Positions 1 to 5,758 of a DNA stretch of 5,758 bases are shown here, one piece after another. The position numbers were made by a program, and so were the translations under genes. Under the pieces are notes generated by a model, which did no database searches, was not told the DNA's origin, and saw only the letters and a program-made list of their open reading frames with translations. The DNA comes from Xanthobacteraceae bacterium (GTDB lineage: Bacteria > Pseudomonadota > Alphaproteobacteria > Rhizobiales > Xanthobacteraceae), in contig JASHVC010000281.1 in assembly GCA_030039655.1 (NCBI GenBank), positions 1 through 5,758 on the forward strand. Direction: 5' to 3'. The number at the start of each line of letters is the position of its first letter. Position 1 is the stretch's first letter.

Positions 1-3000
1 GATTCGCTCGCGACCCAGTGGTTCATCGTTTCCGATCTTGGTCTGACCGCGTTCTCCGGCAACGACGGCATCCATGTCTTCGTCAATTCGCTGGCGAGCA
101 CGCAGCCGAAGAGCGGCATCGAGCTGCGGCTCGTCTCGCGCGGCAACGAAATACTGGCCACACGCAAAACGGACGGCAACGGACAGGCGCTGTTCGAAAC
201 CGGCTTGGCGAGCGGGGAGGGGGGCGCCGCGCCGGCGCTCTTGGCCGCGGCTGACTCGGCGGGCGACTTTGCCTTTCTCAGCTTGAAGACACCGGCCTTC
301 GATCTTACCGATCGCGGCGTCGGCGGGCGGCCCGCGCCCAACGGGCTTGATGCCTTCGTGTACGCCGAGCGCGGCGTGTATCGCTCGGGTGAGACGGCTT
401 ACATCACCGGGCTGCTGCGCGACACGCAGGGCGCCGCCGCGCTGGGCGTGCCGCTGACCTTCGTGGTGCAGCGGCCCGACGGTGTCGAATTCCGCCGCAC
501 CGTGGTCGCGGATCAGGGCGTGGGTGGGCATGCGTTGACCTTGGCGTTGCCCGGCTCGGCCCCGAGCGGCACATGGCATGTGCAGGCCTTCACGGACCCG
601 AAGCGTCCGCCGGTCGGCGAAACGACATTCCTAGTCGAGGACTATGTGCCCGATCGGATTGAGTTCGATCTCACCTCGTCCTCGCCCCGCATTTCGCAAA
701 AGAGTCTGGCCCAGGTCAGCGTCTCCGGTCGCTTCCTCTATGGCGCGCCAGCTACCGACCTCGACCTCGAAGGCAATATGACCGTCGGGGTCGCCAAAGA
801 GCGCGCCGGATTTGCCGGCTATCAGTTCGGCCTGGATGACGATCAGGTCGAACCCATCCAGCAGACGCTCGAAGACCTCCCGTCCACCGACGCCAACGGC
901 AAGGCGACCTTCCCGGTCGCCATCGACAAGCTGCCGGTATCCAGCCATCCGCTGCAGGCGCAGATCGCCGTGCGCATGGCAGAGCCCGGCGGCCGCGCAG
1001 TGGAGCGCACGCTGACTTTGCCGGTCACGCCGAACGGCAACATGATCGGCATCAAGCCGCTGTTCTCTGGCCGCTCGTTGTCGGATGGCGCGAACGCGAC
1101 TTTCGATGTGATGGTGGTGACGCCCGATGGGGCACCGCTTGCCCAGAAAGGGCTGCGGTATCAGCTGTCGCTGATCGAAACGCATTATCAGTTCTACAAA
1201 CGAGACGGTCAGTGGAATTTCGAGCCGGTCAAGACCACGACGCGCGTCGGCGACGGAAAGCTTGATACGGCTGCCGACAAACCGGGGCACCTGTCCCTGC
1301 CCGTACACTTTGGCCGCTACCGGCTGGAAGTGGCGTCAGCGGATGCGAACGGTCCGGTTACGACCGTCGACTTCGATGCCGGCTGGTACGTGGACGCGAG
1401 TGCCGACACCCCCGACATGCTTGAAGTGGCGCTCGACAAGCCCGAGTACAAGCCAGGCGATACGATGACCGTGGCAGTCACGGCGCGCAGTGCCGGACGA
1501 CTCACCCTCAACGTGGTCGGCGACAAGCTGCTGGCAAGCCAAAGCGCTGACATCAAGCAAGGCGTCGCACAGATCAAAGTGCAGGTCGGCCGCGATTGGG
1601 GCACCGGCGCTTATCTGGTGGCGACGTTGCGCCGGCCGCTTGACGCTCCGGCGCAGCGCATGCCCGGCCGCTCGATCGGCGTGCAGTGGTTCTCCATCGA
1701 CCGTGCGGCGCACACGCTGACGCTCGATCTACAAGCGCCGTCGTTGTTACGGCCAAATTCGAAGTTGCAGCTTCCCATCAAAGTCAACGGCCTTATGGCG
1801 GGTGAGCAGGCGAGAGTCGTGGTCGCCGCTGTCGACGTCGGCATCCTCAACCTGACTAACTACAAGCCGCCGTCGCCCAATGACTATTATCTCGGGCAGC
1901 GCGCGCTTTCGGCCGATATCCGCGATATCTACGGCCAGTTGATCGACGGCATGCAGGGCGCACGCGGCCAGATTCACAGCGGCGGCGATGAAGGCGCGCA
2001 CCTGCAGGGCAGCCCGCCCGCAGGTCCGCCGGTGTCGCTCTATTCCGGCCTGGTGAACGTCGGCGCCGACGGCACCGCGCAGATCTCATTCGATGTGCCG
2101 GATTTCGAAGGCACACTGCGCGTCATGGCGGTAGCCTGGAGTAAAGACAAGGTCGGTCAGGCGACCGCAGATGTCACCGTGCGTGACCCCGTGGTGTTGA
2201 CCGCCACGCTGCCGCGCTTCCTGCTTCCCGGCGATCGATCGACCATTCATCTCGACCTCGACAACGTCGAGGGCCAACCGGGCGACTACGTCATCACCGT
2301 ATCAGCGGCAGACGCCGTGCTGGTGGGCGCCGGTGCCACGCAGACGCTGACCTTGCGCGCCAAGGCACGTGGGTCCGCCGCCGTACCGGTCAGCGCCAAC
2401 GCGGCTGGCAGTGGTGCCGTGAAAGTCAGCGTGAGCGGTCCGGCGGGCTTCGCGGTCGAGCGCAACTACACCATGACGGTGAGGGCGCCCGCGCAAATTC
2501 TGGCGCGGCGCACGGTCAAGCCGCTCGCCAAGGGTGAGAGCGTGACGTTGTCGAGCGACATGTTTGCCGATCTCGTTCCCGGTACCGGCAGTGTTTCGAT
2601 CTCCGTCGGCTCTTCGACCGCGCTCGACGCGGCGAGCCTGCTGGCGGCGCTGGATCGCTATCCGTATCGCTGTTCGGAGCAGATCACGAGCCGCGCGCTG
2701 CCATTGCTCTATGTCAGCGAGCTCGCTACCGCGGCGCATGTTGCTTTGGATGCTAAGACCGAGGAGCACATTCGTACCGCTATCGAGTCGCTGCTCACGC
2801 GGCAGGACTCCACCGGCTCGTTCGGTCTGTGGAGCGTCGGCGGTGACGACCTCTGGCTCGACTCTTACGTCACCGACTTTCTGACTCGCGCCCGCGAGCA
2901 GAAATTTGCGGTCCCGGAGACGGCCTTCAAGTTGGCGCTCGACCGGCTGCGCAATGGCGTCTCCGATCTCTCTGATCCGAGCAAGAACGGCGGCTCCGAT

Positions 3001-4026
3001 CTTGCCTACGCGCTCTATGTGCTGGCGCGGAACGGCTTGGCGCCGATCGGCGATCTGCGCTACCTCGCCGACACCAAGCTCGACGCGCTGACAACGCCGA
3101 TCGCGAAGGCGCAAATCGCCGCCGCGCTGGCGTTGATGGGCGACCGGGCACGGGCCGAGAGGGTCTATACGGCGGCGCTGGCGGCATTCGCGCCGGCGGC
3201 GCACGCCGATCCGTTCGGCCGAGACGATTATGGGTCGACGCTACGCGACGCCGCCGCGGTGCTCACACTTGCGGCGGAGGGCGGAGCCAGTTCGGCGACC
3301 GTGCAGGCCGCCGTGCAACGCGTCGACGATGCGCGCGCCACGCTGCGACCGACATCAACCCAGGAAGACGCCTGGCTGTTGCTCGCAGCCAGCGCCATGG
3401 CCAAGGACGCCGGCAAGATATCGTTGGATGTCAACGGCGAGACCGTCCAGCGCCCACTCTACCGGACAGTCAGCGCTGCAGATCTGAAGGAACCTTTGCG
3501 CGTCGCCAACGCGGGTGAGGATCAGGTGAAAGCAGTCCTTATGGTCACCGGTGCACCGGTCACGCCCGAACCTGCTGCCGAGCACGGCTTCAAGATCGAC
3601 CGGCAGACCTACACCATGGAGGGCAATCCGGTCGATGTAACGCAGGTCAAACAGAACATGCGGCTTGTGGTGGTGCTGAAGGTCACCGAGGCGCAGCCCC
3701 AATTCGGCCGCGTGATCGTCGCCGATTATCTGCCTGCCGGGTTCGAGATCGACAATCCGCATCTCGTCTCGTCCGGCGATACCGGCACGTTGTCGTGGAT
3801 CACCGACGCCGTGGAGCCGGTGAACACTGAGTTCCGTGATGACCGATTCACCGCGGCGTTCGATCGCAAGAGCGGTGACCCGTCGGTGTTTACCGTCGCC
3901 TACGTAGTGCGCGCAGTTTCTCTTGGGAAATATGTGCGGCCGCAGGCGAGCGTCGAGGATATGTATCGTCCCGATCGCTATGGTCGCAGTGCCACCGGCA
4001 ACGTCGAGGTGACGGCGGCGAAATGA
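1..4026 (+). CDS. yfhM: Bacterial alpha-2-macroglobulin, YfhM type (5'-truncated by window edge)
   Basis: Periplasmic protease trap: a protease cuts the bait region, and the shape change lets a Cys-Gln thioester bind it covalently. The frame is open from base 1 to the TGA at 4024, giving 1341 residues (numbered from base 1). Family members are usually about 1650-1900 residues, so a few hundred N-terminal residues with the signal peptide or lipobox lie to the left. The ATG at 205 is internal, since residues 5-68 are already macroglobulin sequence. Visible parts: YAERGVYRSGE (121-131), opening the A2M_N-like domain; VEDYVPDRI (212-220); further MG-type beta domains; a domain starting near 475 (DKPEYKPGD, 479-487); VDVGILNLT (611-619); a Gly/Pro-rich bait-like stretch (about 634-677); the A2M domain (about 678-775); and a helical thioester domain (about 875-1137) with YPYRCSEQ (887-894). 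Cys891 and Gln894 are both present, so it should be thioester-competent, unlike YfaS-type relatives. The C-terminal domain ends with VEDMYRPDRYG. The stop overlaps the pbpC start. Family assignment is secure; trapping activity is inferred. Confidence 0.96.
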   Translation, partial: DSLATQWFIVSDLGLTAFSGNDGIHVFVNSLASTQPKSGIELRLVSRGNEILATRKTDGNGQALFETGLASGEGGAAPALLAAADSAGDFAFLSLKTPAFDLTDRGVGGRPAPNGLDAFVYAERGVYRSGETAYITGLLRDTQGAAALGVPLTFVVQRPDGVEFRRTVVADQGVGGHALTLALPGSAPSGTWHVQAFTDPKRPPVGETTFLVEDYVPDRIEFDLTSSSPRISQKSLAQVSVSGRFLYGAPATDLDLEGNMTVGVAKERAGFAGYQFGLDDDQVEPIQQTLEDLPSTDANGKATFPVAIDKLPVSSHPLQAQIAVRMAEPGGRAVERTLTLPVTPNGNMIGIKPLFSGRSLSDGANATFDVMVVTPDGAPLAQKGLRYQLSLIETHYQFYKRDGQWNFEPVKTTTRVGDGKLDTAADKPGHLSLPVHFGRYRLEVASADANGPVTTVDFDAGWYVDASADTPDMLEVALDKPEYKPGDTMTVAVTARSAGRLTLNVVGDKLLASQSADIKQGVAQIKVQVGRDWGTGAYLVATLRRPLDAPAQRMPGRSIGVQWFSIDRAAHTLTLDLQAPSLLRPNSKLQLPIKVNGLMAGEQARVVVAAVDVGILNLTNYKPPSPNDYYLGQRALSADIRDIYGQLIDGMQGARGQIHSGGDEGAHLQGSPPAGPPVSLYSGLVNVGADGTAQISFDVPDFEGTLRVMAVAWSKDKVGQATADVTVRDPVVLTATLPRFLLPGDRSTIHLDLDNVEGQPGDYVITVSAADAVLVGAGATQTLTLRAKARGSAAVPVSANAAGSGAVKVSVSGPAGFAVERNYTMTVRAPAQILARRTVKPLAKGESVTLSSDMFADLVPGTGSVSISVGSSTALDAASLLAALDRYPYRCSEQITSRALPLLYVSELATAAHVALDAKTEEHIRTAIESLLTRQDSTGSFGLWSVGGDDLWLDSYVTDFLTRAREQKFAVPETAFKLALDRLRNGVSDLSDPSKNGGSDLAYALYVLARNGLAPIGDLRYLADTKLDALTTPIAKAQIAAALALMGDRARAERVYTAALAAFAPAAHADPFGRDDYGSTLRDAAAVLTLAAEGGASSATVQAAVQRVDDARATLRPTSTQEDAWLLLAASAMAKDAGKISLDVNGETVQRPLYRTVSAADLKEPLRVANAGEDQVKAVLMVTGAPVTPEPAAEHGFKIDRQTYTMEGNPVDVTQVKQNMRLVVVLKVTEAQPQFGRVIVADYLPAGFEIDNPHLVSSGDTGTLSWITDAVEPVNTEFRDDRFTAAFDRKSGDPSVFTVAYVVRAVSLGKYVRPQASVEDMYRPDRYGRSATGNVEVTAAK
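4006..4012 (+). promoter_or_regulatory. Possible ribosome binding site for pbpC
   Basis: GAGGTGA lies inside the last codons of the macroglobulin gene. It matches the 3' part of the AGGAGGTGA Shine-Dalgarno consensus and ends 10 bases before the ATG at 4023. The spacing is slightly long but usable, and the ATGA overlap would also allow re-initiation by ribosomes finishing the upstream gene. It supports the 4023 start over 4107, but a 7-base match in GC-rich coding DNA can arise by chance. Confidence 0.4.
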
Positions 4027-5758
4027 GCAGCGGAAGTACAGATTTGACTTTCCCCCTCGCGGGGAAGGTCGGCGCGGAAGGCGCCGGGGGAGCAAGGCGG
4101 CATCGCGTGTTACGCGCTGCTGCCGTAGCCATCGGCTGCCTCTGTGTGTTGATGATCGCTGCCGCTGCCTGGCTGATCATCTCGCTCGGTCCGCCGCCGC
4201 TCGGCAAGGATCTCACGTTTTCGGCGCGTGTACTTGATCGAGACGGAAGGCTGCTGCGCGCCTATGCGACGAGCGAAGGCCGCTGGCGGCTGCCCGCGAA
4301 AGTCGCCGACGTTGATCCCAAGCTCTTCGACTTGTTGTTTGCTTACGAAGATAAGAGGTTCCGTGCCCATCACGGCGTCGATCCGCTGGCGCTCCTGCGG
4401 GGCGCGGGTCAGCTGGCAACCAGCGGCCACGTCCGCTCGGGCGGTTCGACGCTGACCATGCAGGTGGCGCGCCTGTTGGAGCCGCGCACCAAACGCAATC
4501 TTTCGGCCAAGCTCCGGCAGATCGTGCGTGCCGTCGAGATCGAGCACGCGCTTTCCAAAGACCAAGTGCTCTCGCTCTATCTCGAACTTGCGCCCTATGG
4601 CGGCAACATCGAGGGAATTCGGGCCGCCTCGCTCGCCTATTTCGGCAAAGAGCCGCGGCGGCTCACCCTAGGCGAAGCCGCGCTCCTCGTTGCGCTGCCG
4701 CAATCCCCAGAGCTGCGGCGGCCTGACCACTTCGCCGCGGCCGCACACATCGCCCGCGATCGTGTGCTCGACCGTTACGCCGCCACCGGGCGCGTGCCAG
4801 CGGATGAGATCGCGCTCGCCAAGACCGAACCGGTGCCCACGGTGCGGCGTGCAATGCCGATGCTGGCGCCGCACGCTGCGGATCGGGCCACCGCTGAAGC
4901 ACCGGCCACGAAGGAAATCCGGCTCACTATTGACGCCGACCTGCAGAGGAATCTCGAAGAACTCGCACGCGAGCGTCTGCGCACACTGGTGCAGATGTTA
5001 GGCCCCGATGTTTCGCTTGCGATCCTGGTGGCCGACAATGCTACCGGCGAGGTTTTGGCGCATGTGGGCTCGCCCGCGTATTTCGACGAACGGCGCGCGG
5101 GCCAAGTGGACATGGCGCAGGCGCTGCGCTCCCCCGGCTCGACGCTCAAGCCCTTTATCTACGGTCTCGGTTTCGAGGATGGCTTCATCCACCCGGAGAC
5201 GTTGATCGAGGATCGCCCGGAGCGCTATGGCAGCTACGCGCCACGCAATTTCAATTACTCGTTCGCGGGCACCGTCACGGTACGGCAGGCGTTGCAGCAG
5301 TCGCTCAATATGCCGGCAATCGCCATCCTCAACCGCGTCGGCGCCAGCCGGCTGACCGCAAGGCTCTCGCAGGCGGGGGCCACGATGGTGCTGCCGGATG
5401 GCGAGGCACCCGGCCTTGCCATCGGGCTTGGTGGCGTTGGCACGAAACTCTCCGATCTGGTGATGCTCTATTCCGGCATTGCCCAACTTGGCACAGTGTT
5501 GCCGCTGCGCGAGCGCTTGGACGCGCCGCTCCCGCAGGCGCGCCGGCTCTTGAGCCCCGTCGCGGCCTGGTACGCGAGCAATGTGCTCCTCGGCTCGACG
5601 CCACCCGAGAACGGTACGCCCGGGCGAATCGCGTTCAAGACCGGGACTAGCTACGGCTACCGCGATGCCTGGTCAGTCGGCTTTGACGGCAAGCATACGG
5701 TCGGCGTTTGGGTCGGGCGGCCGGATGGCGCGCCGGTGCCTGGTCTTGTGGGCCGCGA
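4023..5758 (+). CDS. pbpC: Penicillin-binding protein 1C, bifunctional glycosyltransferase/transpeptidase (3'-truncated by window edge)
   Basis: Inner-membrane class A PBP that polymerises glycan strands from lipid II and carries a transpeptidase-type, penicillin-binding domain facing the periplasm. Starting at ATG 4023, 578 codons are present. A basic cytoplasmic tail (1-31) is followed by one membrane segment (about 32-54). GT51 domain: catalytic Glu109 in YEDKRF...HHG (108-118), GGSTLTMQ (140-147; Met before Gln is typical of PBP1C), KLRQIVRAVEIE, and YLELAPYGGN, with Glu188 where E. coli PBP1C has Asn. A linker with MPMLAPHAADR and RLTIDADLQ (300-308) leads to the transpeptidase domain: acyl-serine Ser373 in STLK (5139-5150), SLN (427-429, 5301-5309) and KTGT (539-542, 5637-5648). 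All core catalytic residues are intact. E. coli PBP1C has about 770 residues, so the end of this domain and a BiPBP_C-type tail should lie to the right. The start overlaps the macroglobulin stop (ATGA), which points to translational coupling. TTG 4044 and GTG 4107 are in-frame alternatives; see the hairpin element. Confidence 0.95.
   Translation, partial: MSSGSTDLTFPLAGKVGAEGAGGARRHRVLRAAAVAIGCLCVLMIAAAAWLIISLGPPPLGKDLTFSARVLDRDGRLLRAYATSEGRWRLPAKVADVDPKLFDLLFAYEDKRFRAHHGVDPLALLRGAGQLATSGHVRSGGSTLTMQVARLLEPRTKRNLSAKLRQIVRAVEIEHALSKDQVLSLYLELAPYGGNIEGIRAASLAYFGKEPRRLTLGEAALLVALPQSPELRRPDHFAAAAHIARDRVLDRYAATGRVPADEIALAKTEPVPTVRRAMPMLAPHAADRATAEAPATKEIRLTIDADLQRNLEELARERLRTLVQMLGPDVSLAILVADNATGEVLAHVGSPAYFDERRAGQVDMAQALRSPGSTLKPFIYGLGFEDGFIHPETLIEDRPERYGSYAPRNFNYSFAGTVTVRQALQQSLNMPAIAILNRVGASRLTARLSQAGATMVLPDGEAPGLAIGLGGVGTKLSDLVMLYSGIAQLGTVLPLRERLDAPLPQARRLLSPVAAWYASNVLLGSTPPENGTPGRIAFKTGTSYGYRDAWSVGFDGKHTVGVWVGRPDGAPVPGLVGR
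4046..4086. repeat. Two adjoining hairpins (palindromic repeat-like element) at the 5' end of pbpC
   Basis: The first hairpin has arms GACTTTCCCC (4046-4055) and GGGGAAGGTC (4061-4070), which pair over 10 bp with one T-G wobble (4049/4067) around the loop CTCGC. The second follows directly: GGCGC (4071-4075) and GCGCC (4081-4085) pair perfectly around GGAAG, and C4070/G4086 could add a sixth pair. This double hairpin, with its CCCCCTCGCGGGG core and GGCGC...GCGCC part, resembles the palindromic repeats scattered between genes in Bradyrhizobium- and Rhodopseudomonas-like genomes; that likeness is from memory and unchecked. If pbpC starts at 4023, the element encodes about residues 8-22 (LTFPLAGKVGAEGAG) of the cytoplasmic tail. 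If it starts at GTG 4107, the element lies in an 80-base intergenic gap. There is no T-run after it, so it is not a typical terminator. The structure is clear; membership of a repeat family is inferred. Confidence 0.65.

Noticed and set aside
205..207. ATG 205 as the start of the macroglobulin gene
   Set aside because: The frame is open upstream to base 1 and residues 5-68 (for example GLTAFSGNDGIHVFVNSLAS) are recognisable macroglobulin sequence, so the real start is outside the window.
631..1308. 225-codon open frame on the - strand
   Set aside because: Antisense to conserved macroglobulin domains, with no motif, plausible partner or start signal; composition is typical of a GC-rich shadow.
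1915..1929. Inverted repeat GATATC-CGC-GATATC
   Set aside because: It encodes ADIRDI within a segment whose E. coli counterpart is similar, so it is protein-driven and not a regulatory site.
2302..3204. Long open frame of 300 codons on the - strand, opposite the macroglobulin gene
   Set aside because: It is Arg-rich with no recognisable domain and lies wholly opposite the conserved A2M and thioester domains. High G+C at third positions removes stops from the opposite strand, so this is a shadow.
3547..3560. Perfect 14-bp palindrome ACCGGTGCACCGGT
   Set aside because: It lies inside the macroglobulin coding region (VTGAPVT) with no promoter or operator context; GC-rich codon use explains it well enough.
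4046..4086. Hairpins as a rho-independent terminator between the two genes
   Set aside because: No U-run follows either stem, and the element lies in or directly before pbpC, which appears to belong to the same operon.
3355..4095. 246-codon - strand frame spanning the end of the macroglobulin gene and the hairpins
   Set aside because: The + strand here encodes conserved family sequence to its C-terminus and then pbpC; the - strand product resembles nothing and is Arg/His-rich.

Overview
The window is an ordinary-looking but informative piece of a high-GC proteobacterial genome. It holds two large genes on the + strand, both cut by the window edges. The first (1-4026) is the C-terminal 1341 residues of a bacterial alpha-2-macroglobulin of the YfhM type. 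The second (4023-5758) is the first 578 codons of pbpC, penicillin-binding protein 1C. The pair overlaps by 4 bases (ATGA at 4023-4026), the usual alpha-2-macroglobulin/pbpC operon layout. The high G+C at third codon positions, the protein flavour and a palindromic element of a kind common between genes in Bradyrhizobium/Rhodopseudomonas-like genomes suggest an alphaproteobacterium, probably Hyphomicrobiales (Rhizobiales). The genus cannot be fixed from the sequence alone.

Layout: 1-4026 is one open frame that enters from the left edge. The first ATG in it (205) is internal, because the 68 codons before it are conserved macroglobulin sequence. It carries macroglobulin-like domains, a Gly/Pro-rich bait-like segment, the CxEQ thioester motif (CSEQ) in the thioester domain, and the family's usual C-terminal end. 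4023-5758 stays open to the right edge and shows a membrane anchor, the GT51 glycosyltransferase motifs and the SxxK, SxN and KTG transpeptidase motifs. It is cut after KTGT, so the end of the transpeptidase domain and the usual C-terminal domain are missing. No stretch over 300 bases lacks a gene, and no RNA gene, IS, CRISPR array or terminator was seen.

How they work together (known for the family, inferred here): the macroglobulin is a periplasmic protease trap that binds attacking proteases through its thioester. PBP1C is thought to repair the peptidoglycan after a breach, so the operon would be a periplasmic defence-and-repair unit.

The most unusual feature is a pair of back-to-back hairpins at 4046-4086, just after the pbpC ATG. 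They either encode part of the cytoplasmic N-terminus of PBP1C or mean that the true start is the GTG at 4107. I found no evidence of a wholly new system.
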